DNA of 64,000 bases from DAOOVD01 sp035369845 (GTDB taxonomy: Bacteria > Bacillota > Desulfotomaculia > Desulfotomaculales > Pelotomaculaceae), in NCBI GenBank assembly GCA_035369845.1, contig DAOOVD010000004.1, forward strand, positions 1 to 64,000. Reading direction: 5' to 3'. Every line of letters starts with the position of its first letter. Within the stretch, counting starts at the first letter, position 1. The position numbers were made by a program, and so were the translations under genes. The notes below the pieces were generated by a model. That model worked only from the letters and a program-made list of their open reading frames with translations. It was not told the DNA's origin and did not search any database. Below, piece after piece: positions 43,595 to 52,326 of the stretch.

Positions 43595-44827
43595 TCAGCG
43601 GCAGAGCGCCGCCAGGGAGAATGCCGCCGTGACGAGAGTTAGCAGGCAGACCGCTATTACGCCGGGCCAGCCGTGAGAATTCCAGAAAAGTCCTGGAAGA
43701 ACAGCCCCCAGGCTGCCGCCGGTGTAATAAAAAAAGAGGTAGAGCGAAGTGGCCGAACCTTTCCCCGTGGAGGCGTTGTCGCCGACGAGCGCGCTCGCGG
43801 CCGGCTGGGCGGAGAACAGGCCGGCGCAGAGCAGCAGCAGACCGGCGACGACCGCGGGAAGAAACTTCACCAGGGTCAGAGTTATACCCGTGGCCGTCGC
43901 GGCCAGGCCGAAGGCGATAACCGGCCTGCGCCCGATACGGCTGGAGAGCGCGCCGGCAACCGGTGAGATCACTCCGGTTACGTAAACGAGAAAAATGAGG
44001 CTCAGTACAACCGTCGAGAGGTTGAACGGCGGAGCGCTGAGATAAAAGGTGACGTAGCTGAAAGAGCCCGTGAATGTAAAAAACAGCGCGAAGGCGATGA
44101 TGAACGCGCCGACCAGGCGGCGGTTCTTGAAATGGTTGAACATCCCCGAGTAGGAATCGAAAAGCCCGGTGTTGCGCTTGAAGTTTTTCGAGGCCGGGAG
44201 AAACCGGAGTATCAGCAGGGTGCCTGCAAAGTTCAGGATGCCGAAGGTGAGAAAAGCGGTTTGCCATCTGAACAGCCCGGCCAGCACGCCCCCGAACACC
44301 CGTCCGAAAAGCCCGGAGGCGACCATGGAGCTGATGTAGACGCCGATTGCTTTGCCTACCTTGCCGGGCGGGAACTCTTCAGTTATGTAAGCCATGGCTA
44401 TGGCCGCGATACCGGCTGCAAACAGGCCCTGTACGGCGCGCAAGACCAGGAATGCGGAGAAATTATCGGTAAAAGAAATCAGTACGGTCGGTATGGACAG
44501 CAGAAAGCCGGTGGCTACCATAACGGGTTTTCTGCCCAGGTAATCGGACAGGGGACCGTACACGAGAAGGGCCGATGACAGTGCAAAAATATTCAAAGAA
44601 ACTGCCAGGGCGGCGACCGTCGGGCTCACCCCGAAACTGGCGCTCAAAAGAGGCAGGATGGGCTGGGCGATGTAAATGTCGGAAATTATGGCCATTGTCC
44701 CGAAGAATAATACGGCAATGGCCGTCGTATTTTCTCTTGAGCCGCTTTTTGAGAATCGTTCCGCCGTATGTGCCATATTCGTCACCGAAAAACCCTGTTG
44801 GTCAAAGTATTCTGAACCGTCCGCCAT
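43595..44827 (-). CDS. MFS transporter (DHA1, YnfM-like)
   Basis: The 410-residue protein has about 12 helices with SDIYIAQPILPLLSASFGVS in helix 1, motif A YGPLSDYLGRKPVM and AITEEFPPGKVGKAIGVYIS-like loop. This is the YnfM/arabinose-efflux-like class; substrate unknown. ATG 44827 follows AAAGGA. It is divergent from the next gene across a 400-base AT-rich region. Confidence 0.88.
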   Translation of the reverse strand: MADGSEYFDQQGFSVTNMAHTAERFSKSGSRENTTAIAVLFFGTMAIISDIYIAQPILPLLSASFGVSPTVAALAVSLNIFALSSALLVYGPLSDYLGRKPVMVATGFLLSIPTVLISFTDNFSAFLVLRAVQGLFAAGIAAIAMAYITEEFPPGKVGKAIGVYISSMVASGLFGRVFGGVLAGLFRWQTAFLTFGILNFAGTLLILRFLPASKNFKRNTGLFDSYSGMFNHFKNRRLVGAFIIAFALFFTFTGSFSYVTFYLSAPPFNLSTVVLSLIFLVYVTGVISPVAGALSSRIGRRPVIAFGLAATATGITLTLVKFLPAVVAGLLLLCAGLFSAQPAASALVGDNASTGKGSATSLYLFFYYTGGSLGAVLPGLFWNSHGWPGVIAVCLLTLVTAAFSLAALCR

Positions 44828-45228
44828 AAATCCTTTATTTTATTTATATCTCAATATAAAAGCCGGGGTTTTTTGAAAACAAACCCTTTCCGGCTGCCGT
44901 TCCCCTGTCCGGAGCGTCGTATGCTGCGGGAATTGCGCCGGGGAGTTTTTCCGGGAAACGTTTGCGGAAGTTGCGGAGTGCAATAGAGAGTTGGGGATTA
45001 AGAAGGATGTAATTTTAAGAAAAAAGGTATGTAGCCGCATACCTGATACTTAAAGTAAAAATTTTAGACTATTTTGTTTTATTTAGTAACTTTTTTGCCT
45101 TAGGTAATTTTTTATTTAAAACTGGTTAATAAGATAAAATATTAAAACTTTCTTAAAAGACTGTTTGACATTTGATAATCCTTTGTATATAATCAAATCC
45201 AAGAATGGAAAATATGGGAGTGTGAAAT
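44828..45228. other. Divergent intergenic region
   Basis: About 400 bases without a gene, AT-rich in the second half. It contains the good plus-strand promoter listed next; the promoter of the minus-strand transporter is not obvious. Confidence 0.4.
45165..45193 (+). promoter_or_regulatory. SigA-type promoter
   Basis: TTGACA at 45165-45170 and TATAAT at 45188-45193 are both perfect and separated by 17 bases, 36 bases before the ATG at 45229. Confidence 0.85.
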
Positions 45229-45537
45229 ATGGCGTTTGAAGTTTACAAGCCCCGGGGAGAAAGAGTGCCCAAGTTGCCTTTAGTTACGATTTCAAAGAAT
45301 TCGATTGTATTAAACAAACATGCCCGCGAAAAATTGAATACGGAAATGGTCGAATTGGCTTATGATCGTGAAACTAATACGATCAGGATAAAAGCTACGG
45401 ATGACGGGCAAAACATTAAGAAAACAAAAGTTTTTAGCAGGGGATTTTTCAATCATTTCAACATTACTGCCAAAGGAAAATTTCAGGCGAAATACAGCGA
45501 AAAAGAGAATGCGCTGTATGTGAATCTGAATCAGTAA
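45229..45537 (+). CDS. Conserved hypothetical protein
   Basis: The 102-residue, beta-rich protein reads VTISKNSIVLNKHAREKLNT, ELAYDRETNTIRIKAT and GKFQAKYSEKENALYVNLN. Lys-Asn-Ser-Ile...L-N motifs recall MraZ/AbrB-like swapped hairpins, but this is not firm. GGGAGTG and a consensus promoter upstream suggest strong expression. AT-rich compared with neighbours. Confidence 0.65.
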   Translation: MAFEVYKPRGERVPKLPLVTISKNSIVLNKHAREKLNTEMVELAYDRETNTIRIKATDDGQNIKKTKVFSRGFFNHFNITAKGKFQAKYSEKENALYVNLNQ

Positions 45538-45663
45538 AACCCCGCGTTCGTCCGGCAAAAAGGGCATCCGGACGGACCGTCCGGCGGCGGGCGGGCGCGA
45601 AACCGCTGCCGCCGCCCGAAGTGGCCGGGACGGCGCCCTTTAACATGATTGTTCCTGCTGTTT

Positions 45664-45704
45664 ACATCATGGGCGGTTAATTTCCGGTTAACCGCCCATG
45701 ATGT
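45664..45704 (+). promoter_or_regulatory. Perfect 17-bp inverted repeat upstream of the NUDIX gene
   Basis: ACATCATGGGCGGTTAA and its exact complement enclose seven bases and end 15 bases before the ribosome site of the NUDIX gene. No T run follows, so an operator or 5' mRNA hairpin fits better than a terminator; it may still end the upstream transcript. Confidence 0.5.
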
Positions 45705-45731
45705 GTCATCAAGGCTTTGGAGGTAGCAAGC

Positions 45732-46256
45732 TTGAACCAGAGGTTTTTTTACTGCCCGAAATGCGGGGGCGGTTTGTATTACTCAAGGCGCGGTGAGAGA
45801 GACCGGCTGACCTGTTCAAAGTGCGGTTATATTTTCTACGAGAACCCGGTGGTCGGGGTGGCCGTAATTGTTTTGAACGGGGAAGGGAAAATTCTTCTCG
45901 GCAGAAGAAGCGGCAGTTACAGGGGATTGTGGTGCATACCGTGCGGTTATGTGGAGTACGATGAAGACGTGTTTGATGCGGCGGTGCGCGAACTGAAGGA
46001 GGAAACCGGTTTAGACGCGAAAATTAAAGAGGTTTATACGGTCCAGTCCAATTTTCACAATCCCGAAGTGCACACAGTGGGCATCTGGTTTATTGCCGAA
46101 TCTGCCGCCGGGGAGTTGCGGGCGCAGGGTGACCTGGACGAGGTCGGTTACTTCGACTTGATGTCCCCGCCGCCGCTGGCGTTTCCGACCGATGAGGCGG
46201 TGATAAAAAAACTGGCCCAAGAAAAAGCGCTGAGGAATAAGACAACGCAGTTTTAA
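45732..46256 (+). CDS. NUDIX hydrolase with zinc ribbon
   Basis: The 174-residue protein begins with a zinc ribbon (YCPKCGGGL...LTCSKCGYIFYENP) as in NADH pyrophosphatases. The NUDIX box is complete: GYVEYDEDVFDAAVRELKEETGL. It should cleave a nucleoside-diphosphate-linked substrate. GGAGGT at 45719-45724 is spaced for TTG 45732. It is convergent with threonine synthase. Confidence 0.9.
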   Translation: MNQRFFYCPKCGGGLYYSRRGERDRLTCSKCGYIFYENPVVGVAVIVLNGEGKILLGRRSGSYRGLWCIPCGYVEYDEDVFDAAVRELKEETGLDAKIKEVYTVQSNFHNPEVHTVGIWFIAESAAGELRAQGDLDEVGYFDLMSPPPLAFPTDEAVIKKLAQEKALRNKTTQF

Positions 46257-46294
46257 TTGAGCCTGGAATATTGATTTTTATCCTTGCATTTATT

Positions 46295-47803
46295 TCATTT
46301 GAATTTACCTGTCAGAAAGCTTCTTACCGCATCTTTCATGCTGTTTTTATCCGTCACCTTCCTGTGCAGCACAGGTTTTTGATCGAGGTCCCTGAGAGCG
46401 GGGGGGATCTCCATGCCGCTGGCCGCCGAGAGGACTTTCAGCAGTTCAAGTTCGGTTTTCCCCTTTACCGTGTTTTCGCCGAGAATGGCTTTGGCGACGC
46501 TCTCGTTGAATTTAAAGGGGCTGGCTGTCGAGGCTACGACGGTTTTGGTGGGGTCTCCGGTAGCCAGCGCGTATTTTTCATACACATTCAGCCCCACCGC
46601 CGTATGAGTATCGGCAACGTAGCCGGAGCGCCGGAAAAATGTCCTGATGGTTTCCAGGGTTTCCCCGTCGTCGGCGAAGTCGGACCAGAAAAGCGTGTTT
46701 ATCAGCCCGTATGTCTGCTCGTCGACCCGGTACATCCCCGTATTGTTCAGGCCGGCCATCCATTCCCGGATTTTCGCTCCGTTGCGGCTGCAAAGGTGAT
46801 AGAGCAGGCGCTCCAGGTTGCTTGATACGAGAATGTCCATTGACGGGGAGATTGTCTTCTTAAACTGGCGCCCGCGGTTGTAGATCCCGGTACGGATGAA
46901 GTCGGCAAGGACGTTGTTGGAGTTGGCGGCGCAGATCAGCCTGTTGACCGGCAGCCCCATTTCGTATGCGTAAAAGGCAGCAAGGATGTTGCCGAAATTC
47001 CCGGTGGGCACGACGAAGTTCACCTTTTCGCCGGGTTTGATCTCGCCTCTTGCCGAAAGGTCCAGGTAGGCTGAGAAGTAATAAACGATTTGGGGCGCCA
47101 GCCTGCCCCAGTTGATGGAATTTGCCGAAGACAGCTTGCAGTTCAGTTTCAGGAGTTCCCGGCTGAATTCCTCATCCGCGAAAATCTCTTTTACCCCTGC
47201 CTGGACGTCGTCGAAGTTGCCCTTAACGGCCGCCACCGCGACGTTGTCCCCTTCCTGGGTTACCATCTGCAGTTTCTGGATCTCGCTGACGCCGTCCTCG
47301 GGGTAAAAGACGATAATTTCCGTTCCCCGGACATTTTTGAAACCTTCCAGGGCCGCCTTGCCGGTGTCGCCGGAGGTCGCCGTCAGAATCACGACGGTCG
47401 AATCCTCCCCGGTTTTAGCGGCAGCCCTGGTCAAAAGGCGGGGAAGAATTTGCAGCGCCAGATCCTTGAAAGCGCAGGTAGGCCCGTGCCACAGTTCCAG
47501 AATGAACAGCGAAGCGTCCAGTTTGTGCACCGGCGCTATTTCCGGGGAGTCGAACCTTTCCCCGTTGTAGGCGGACTCCACGCATTCCTTGATTTCTTCA
47601 GCCGCGTAGTCACTCAAGTATTCTTGCAGTATTACGGCTGCCCTGTCCCGGTAGCTGTGACCGGCCATGCTCCCGAGACGTTCGGGCGGTACGGGCGCCG
47701 TCCTTTCGGGAACGAACAGCCCTCCGTCCGGGGCCATGCCCGTTTTTATCGCCACCGCGGATGAAACCTTTGCGGACAACCCCCTGGTGCTTTCGTACAG
47801 CAT
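46295..47803 (-). CDS. thrC: Threonine synthase
   Basis: The PLP enzyme converts O-phosphohomoserine to threonine. LWHGPTCAFKDLALQILPRLL carries the PLP lysine; TATSGDTGKAALEGF, VVPTGNFGNILAAFYA and the N-terminal LYESTRGLS mark the long (E. coli/yeast-like) type, 502 residues. Start ATG 47803 has an upstream GGGAGG. No hom or thrB gene is adjacent; no T-box leader is seen. Confidence 0.95.
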   Translation of the reverse strand: MLYESTRGLSAKVSSAVAIKTGMAPDGGLFVPERTAPVPPERLGSMAGHSYRDRAAVILQEYLSDYAAEEIKECVESAYNGERFDSPEIAPVHKLDASLFILELWHGPTCAFKDLALQILPRLLTRAAAKTGEDSTVVILTATSGDTGKAALEGFKNVRGTEIIVFYPEDGVSEIQKLQMVTQEGDNVAVAAVKGNFDDVQAGVKEIFADEEFSRELLKLNCKLSSANSINWGRLAPQIVYYFSAYLDLSARGEIKPGEKVNFVVPTGNFGNILAAFYAYEMGLPVNRLICAANSNNVLADFIRTGIYNRGRQFKKTISPSMDILVSSNLERLLYHLCSRNGAKIREWMAGLNNTGMYRVDEQTYGLINTLFWSDFADDGETLETIRTFFRRSGYVADTHTAVGLNVYEKYALATGDPTKTVVASTASPFKFNESVAKAILGENTVKGKTELELLKVLSAASGMEIPPALRDLDQKPVLHRKVTDKNSMKDAVRSFLTGKFK

Positions 47804-47985
47804 TACACATCCTCCCGCTTAAAACTCCGTCAGGTTGATTAACTTGAAGTAATACACTAACATTAAACACCAAAAAAAATTTTCAGTAAAGAAAAAAAAT
47901 GAAGCAACTGTATTTCGAGCCGGGCACAGGTAAATATTTCCGGAAAATTGGGCAGGATATGGATAAAGAATTCCGGAGGAGGACA

Positions 47986-49041
47986 ATGAAAGCGCCCCGA
48001 TTTTTTTTAAAACTAAAAGGGTTGAATTTGCGCCGCAGCTACCTGAGTTGGCAGGAAAGGAGCCGGAGAGGCGCCCTTTTGCGCTATTACGTCAACAAGC
48101 CGAAAGAAGACGCCAGGAGCGTTTTGGGGAAAGGGCTGGACATGCTTGCCGGCCTTGTCCTGATCTGGTCGGCGGGCTTTTTGCTTGTTTTCGGTCTTAC
48201 CGGCGAGGTCCGGACCGCTCTCGTTTTTTCGGCGCCGCTCGCGGCTGCCGGCGCCTTGCTGGCAAGAAAAATCCTGAAGCACGGCCTGCAGAAACGCAGG
48301 TTGCAGAAAAAGTTATGGGCCGCCGGGCAGAAGATCGCGGGGGATATTTCATCGATGAGTTCCCGGAACGAGTTCGTATCTTACGTCAGGGACATTCTGG
48401 CGGGTTTGCCGGGTTTCTTCGAAGCGGGTGGAAAAACAAAAGAGAAGGAACCGGCTGCCGCCGGAAATGGAGGGATCGACCTGGTGGGCCTTTACAACGG
48501 CGTGCCGCTGGCTGTTCGCTGCCGCTTTCAGCGCGGCGGGGAGAATGCCGGTCCGCCGGAGATCCGGGACTTTGCCGTTTCTCTTGAACTGGCGGGTTAC
48601 AAAAACGGTCTTTATATAACCTCCGGTGATTTCGTGCCCGGCGTTTTGCCCGCAGTGAGGGAAGCTGCCCGCAAGGGGATAAACATCAAGCCGGTAAACT
48701 GCTGCAAGCTGATCGATCTGGCCAGGCGGGCCGGATTCGGAGCTTTCGGCGCGGAAGAGAGCGGGCAGCCCGGCGGGAGGGAAAAATCCCGCCGGCGGGC
48801 CGGCATCGGCTTGTTTTTGGATTTTGCCCTTGCATCCAGGAAAAAGGCCGGTTTGTACATGTTTTGCGGACTGTTGCTTTGGGGCGGCCACGTCGTCCTG
48901 AAAGGGAGCACGCCGCTCAGCCTGCTGTATCTGTTTTTTGCCGTATTGAACCTTGCTGCCGGCGCCTGCAGTCTGATTTACTGCAAAACCCTGGAAGGGG
49001 AGGATCCGCTCGAGGGTCTTGAAGTGGAAAACCGCCGGTAA
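47986..49041 (+). CDS. Membrane protein with restriction-endonuclease-like (Mrr-type) domain
   Basis: The 351-residue protein has helices near residues 55-95 and again near 290-335. Between them GIDLVGLYNGVPLAVRCRF, FAVSLELAGYKNGLYITSGD resembles the D-(x)n-ExK/QxK nuclease fold of Mrr-like membrane proteins, although the acidic ExK is replaced by V-R-C-R. GGAGGAGG at 47975-47982 selects ATG 47986 over ATG 47899. Function is unknown. Confidence 0.6.
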   Translation: MKAPRFFLKLKGLNLRRSYLSWQERSRRGALLRYYVNKPKEDARSVLGKGLDMLAGLVLIWSAGFLLVFGLTGEVRTALVFSAPLAAAGALLARKILKHGLQKRRLQKKLWAAGQKIAGDISSMSSRNEFVSYVRDILAGLPGFFEAGGKTKEKEPAAAGNGGIDLVGLYNGVPLAVRCRFQRGGENAGPPEIRDFAVSLELAGYKNGLYITSGDFVPGVLPAVREAARKGINIKPVNCCKLIDLARRAGFGAFGAEESGQPGGREKSRRRAGIGLFLDFALASRKKAGLYMFCGLLLWGGHVVLKGSTPLSLLYLFFAVLNLAAGACSLIYCKTLEGEDPLEGLEVENRR

Positions 49042-49089
49042 TTTCTTCAGGTCCGGATAATCCCGGCCGGCGCCGGAGCTTTAAATAAC

Positions 49090-49200
49090 AGGCCCGCAGG
49101 TTTAAATGAAGGCTGTCGCGGACAGCCTGTCCGCTCCTCCAATTTCGCAGCCTCGCTGCGCCGGGTTCATTTAACGACGCTACGCGAAAGAGCAGCGGCT
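49090..49200. repeat. Inverted copy of dispersed repeat element
   Basis: TTTCGCAGCCTCGCTGCGC near 49143 is the exact complement of GCGCAGCGAGGCTGCGAAA near 52095. A small hairpin (GGCTGTCGCGGACAGCC) precedes it. The 285 bases between genes hold nothing else recognisable. Confidence 0.5.
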
Positions 49201-49326
49201 TCAACGGCAGGAAGATTTCAATGCTATGATAAAAATAGTTTGTCGACAACCTCATCCTTACAGGGCTTGTTTTTGCAGGCTGTGCCCGTTATCATAGTAT
49301 AAAACGGCAGATAAACAGGAGCTGGA

Positions 49327-50076
49327 ATGATAAAGGACTACCGCAAGTGGTTTCTGGGCCGGGTAAAGAGAGCCATAACCGGTTTCGGCATGATTCAGGA
49401 CGGTGACAGGCTGGCGGTGGGGTTGTCCGGCGGAAAGGACAGCACCTCGCTTTTGCACGCTTTGCACCTGATCAGCCGTTCGGCGCCTGTCAGATTCGGG
49501 CTGGAGGCGGTTTACGTCGACCTTGGCTGGCCGGTGGATACCGCTGCGCTGCAGGAATTCTGCCGGGACCGGGATGTAGCCCTGCACATTGTTAAAACAG
49601 AAATCGCCGAAATCGTTTTTGAGGCGAGGAAAGGGGAGAATCCCTGCGCCCTGTGCGCTCACCTGCGCAGAGGGGCTTTTCACGGAAAGGCTTTGGAGCT
49701 TGGCTGCAACAAGGTTGCCCTCGGTCACCATCTTGACGACGTCATTGAAACATTTTTGATGAGCCTGATTTACACCGGCCAGTTTCGCACCTTTTCCCCC
49801 CGTACCTTTTTAGACCGGACCGGACTTACCATGATCAGGCCGCTGATCTTCCTGCCGTCGGAAGAGATCCGCAAATGGGTGGAAATGGAAAGACTGCCGG
49901 CTTTGCCGAATCCGTGCCCGGCGAGCAACGCTACGAAGAGAACCGAGGCCAGGGAACTGCTGGCTTTGCTTGCAGGGCGCTTTCCCGGTTTGAAGGAGCG
50001 CTTTCTTACCGCGCTTCAGACCTTTGACGAGCGTAATCTTTGGCCCGTTATCCGCCGCAGCGGATACGGAGATTAG
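49327..50076 (+). CDS. TtcA-like tRNA 2-thiolation enzyme (PP-loop)
   Basis: The 249-residue PP-loop ATPase has GLSGGKDSTSLLHAL, the Cys pair CALCAHLRR, GHHLDDVIETFLM and NPCPASNATKR with a third Cys. TtcA-class proteins bind an iron-sulfur cluster through these cysteines and thiolate tRNA cytidine 32. Closely related TtuA-type enzymes modify other bases, so the target is not fixed. ATG 49327 follows CAGGAG. Confidence 0.85.
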   Translation: MIKDYRKWFLGRVKRAITGFGMIQDGDRLAVGLSGGKDSTSLLHALHLISRSAPVRFGLEAVYVDLGWPVDTAALQEFCRDRDVALHIVKTEIAEIVFEARKGENPCALCAHLRRGAFHGKALELGCNKVALGHHLDDVIETFLMSLIYTGQFRTFSPRTFLDRTGLTMIRPLIFLPSEEIRKWVEMERLPALPNPCPASNATKRTEARELLALLAGRFPGLKERFLTALQTFDERNLWPVIRRSGYGD

Positions 50077-50151
50077 GCGGGAGTCGTGTTTTCAGTTCTT
50101 GCCGGATGGAGATGTGACTGCCGCTTTTATATTTTACGGGGGTGATAAAAA

Positions 50152-50910
50152 ATGACGTACGAGGAAAAAATCGACAGTCTGGCCGGTCTTTTGTGTATGT
50201 CCAAGCGCACTTTTGCCCTCACAGGCGCCGGAATCAGCACCGAAAGCGGCATACCCGACTTCCGCAGTCCCGGTACTGGTCTCTGGACGAAGTTCGATCC
50301 GGTAAAGGTCGCCACCGTATCCGCCCTGCGCCGCGATCCGGCGGCCTTTTACAGAATCAACCTCGACCGCTGGACAAGATATTCGGAAGCAAAGCCCAAT
50401 GCCGCCCATTACGCCCTCGCCCGCCTGGAAGGAGAAGGACTTCTGGAAGGAGTGATTACCCAGAACATCGACGGACTACACCGTCAGGCGGGTTCGAAAA
50501 ACGTCTGGGAAGTCCACGGCCACCTGCGCACCTGCCGCTGTATGGAATGTCAAAAGAGTTACCCGTTTGATTTTTTGACAAATCAGTTCAATTCCGGGAT
50601 TAATCCTCCACGCTGCCGGGAATGCCGGGGAGTATTGAGGCTGGACGTGGTCCTCTTCGAAGACCCGATGGGGGAGGATTTCTTCCAAGCCATCCGCGTT
50701 CTGACCGGCTGTCAGCTTCTCATAGTTGTGGGAAGCAGCCTTCAGGTGTATCCGGTTGCCTCCCTGCCCGAAAAAGCCGGCCGGCTGGCGATAATAAATC
50801 AGGGGCCGACCCCCTGGGACGACCGTGCCGACGTTGTCATCAACGACAGGGCGGGAAAGGTCTTCACCGACATTATCAGCGCTCTGGGCAAAAAAGGCGT
50901 CCGTCTTTAG
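50152..50910 (+). CDS. NAD-dependent protein deacylase (sirtuin)
   Basis: The 252-residue sirtuin has GAGISTESGIPDFRS, TQNIDGLHRQAG, catalytic His in WEVHGHLRTC, a complete zinc knuckle (CRCMECQK...CRECRG), and LIVVGSSLQVYPVASLP. It removes acyl groups from lysine using NAD+. GGGGGTG sets ATG 50152. It stands 75 bases after the TtcA-like gene and may be co-transcribed. Confidence 0.94.
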   Translation: MTYEEKIDSLAGLLCMSKRTFALTGAGISTESGIPDFRSPGTGLWTKFDPVKVATVSALRRDPAAFYRINLDRWTRYSEAKPNAAHYALARLEGEGLLEGVITQNIDGLHRQAGSKNVWEVHGHLRTCRCMECQKSYPFDFLTNQFNSGINPPRCRECRGVLRLDVVLFEDPMGEDFFQAIRVLTGCQLLIVVGSSLQVYPVASLPEKAGRLAIINQGPTPWDDRADVVINDRAGKVFTDIISALGKKGVRL

Positions 50911-51015
50911 TATGAAAAGAATTCATCTCATACAGGAGGAAATGCAAAAAAAGACGAATATTATGAACTGTGGGAAATGTCCGGCGACATGAGAGGAAAG
51001 GGGTGAACCGTTACG

Positions 51016-51678
51016 ATACCCTTAAAAGACGACATTCCTTCGAGAACCTTCCCGATTGTAAACATCACCCTTATTGTGGTCAATTTCTTGTTTTTTGCTT
51101 ACGAGTTGTCCCTGGGAAAATATCTGGACTTTTACATATACAGCCACGGTGTTATTCCGGCCATGCTGGTGGCCGAGGGATTTACCGCGGAACAGATAAC
51201 CCGGCTCACAACCGCCATGTTCCTGCACGGCGGCTGGTTCCACGTATTGAGCAACATGCTCTACCTGTGGATCTTCGGGGACAACGTCGAGGACCGGATG
51301 GGGCATTTCAAGTATCTTGTCTTTTATCTTCTGACAGGTTATGTCGCAACTATCGCCCATGTCCTGTACACGCCGGTTTCCCCCGTTCCCATGATCGGCG
51401 CCAGCGGGGCGATTGCGGGGGTGCTGGGGGCCTACCTGATTCTGTTCCCTTACGCACGGGTGTTGACCCTGGTATTCATTTTCATATTCATCCAGATTGT
51501 ACCCATACCCGCGTTAATATTTCTGGGTATCTGGTTTGTCCTGCAGTTCCTGAACGGCACCGCCAGCCTTTCGGCCCAGACCGCCCAGAGCGTGGCTTTT
51601 TGGGCGCATATAGGAGGTTTCGTGTCGGGCATGCTGCTTGTCAAGCTCTTCGCCGGGCGGAGAAGATATGCCGGATAG
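51016..51678 (+). CDS. Rhomboid family intramembrane serine protease, non-canonical start
   Basis: Six-helix rhomboid. HGGWFHVLSNMLYLWIFGDNVED, IGASGAIAGVLGAYL (catalytic Ser) and FWAHIGGFVSGML (catalytic His) are intact. The family N-terminus IPLKDDIPSRTFPIVNIT is encoded from ATA 51016, yet no ATG, GTG or TTG exists between the TGA at 51004 and GTG 51076. AAAGGGG at 50997-51003 suits ACG 51013 or ATA 51016. Starting at GTG 51076 would delete the conserved N-terminus and part of helix 1. Confidence 0.85.
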   Translation: MPLKDDIPSRTFPIVNITLIVVNFLFFAYELSLGKYLDFYIYSHGVIPAMLVAEGFTAEQITRLTTAMFLHGGWFHVLSNMLYLWIFGDNVEDRMGHFKYLVFYLLTGYVATIAHVLYTPVSPVPMIGASGAIAGVLGAYLILFPYARVLTLVFIFIFIQIVPIPALIFLGIWFVLQFLNGTASLSAQTAQSVAFWAHIGGFVSGMLLVKLFAGRRRYAG

Positions 51679-51765
51679 GACGCGGTCATCCTTAATTTAC
51701 CTCGTATTTTAAAAAGGATTGCCGGGCCTGCTGTCGAATCTCTTCGCAAGGTGGAGGTGACGGCG

Positions 51766-51936
51766 TTGATCAGGTTTACATGCGACTGCGGGAATGATGA
51801 TCCCGAAGGATTTGATATTTACGTTTCCCAAAGCGATCTCTGCGGTATCCTGACGGTTTTTTGCAAGTGTTGCGGGGATATCAAAGAAGACCTGGTGACA
51901 TGCAGCAGAGATTCGATAATGCTGAAAGCGCAATAA
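51766..51936 (+). CDS. Small cysteine-rich protein
   Basis: The 56-residue protein MIRFTCDCGNDDPEGFDIYV...ILTVFCKCCGDIKEDLVTC looks like a zinc ribbon-type fold with CxC and CKCC. GGAGG at 51753-51757 is spaced for TTG 51766. It lies just before a repeat block. Function is unknown. Confidence 0.5.
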   Translation: MIRFTCDCGNDDPEGFDIYVSQSDLCGILTVFCKCCGDIKEDLVTCSRDSIMLKAQ

Positions 51937-52215
51937 CTTCGGAGCGAAAGCCAATGAGTGAGCGGTGACAAAGCACTGCCAAAAGGGCGCCAACAGCTAT
52001 AAACGAAGGCAGCGCTTTCGTCAGCGGCCAACGATATTGTATAGCACCGGCTGCAATCCTGCACAAGTGAGCTGTGTTTTGTCAAAAGCGAACGATTTTG
52101 CGCAGCGAGGCTGCGAAACCGGGGGCGCGGACACGGACGTCGCGCCAGCCTGAACTGAACCAGGAAGGTGAGTTGAAGGCGGCCCGGTTTCGCCTTAAAG
52201 CTTGCAGTCAAGAAC
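51937..52215. repeat. Noncoding dispersed repeat block, second copy
   Basis: It shares TGAGCGGTGACAAAGC, GGCAGCGC and AAGCGAACGATTTTG-like words with 21288-21870 and an exact 19-base inverted match with the block near 49143. No ribosome site or family-like protein is found in any frame. Confidence 0.5.
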
Positions 52216-52219
52216 CTCG

Positions 52220-52245
52220 AACCCTGCGGCCATGCAGGGTTTTTT
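52220..52245 (+). terminator. Intrinsic terminator
   Basis: AACCCTGC and GCAGGGTT form an eight-bp stem with a GGCCAT loop, followed by five T. Confidence 0.75.
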
Positions 52246-52326
52246 AACGCTGCGGATATTTGTCATTCCTGAGCCCGCGGTGTATCCCCCGTCATATAAT
52301 GTATAAAAAACGTGGGGGCGAATGGT

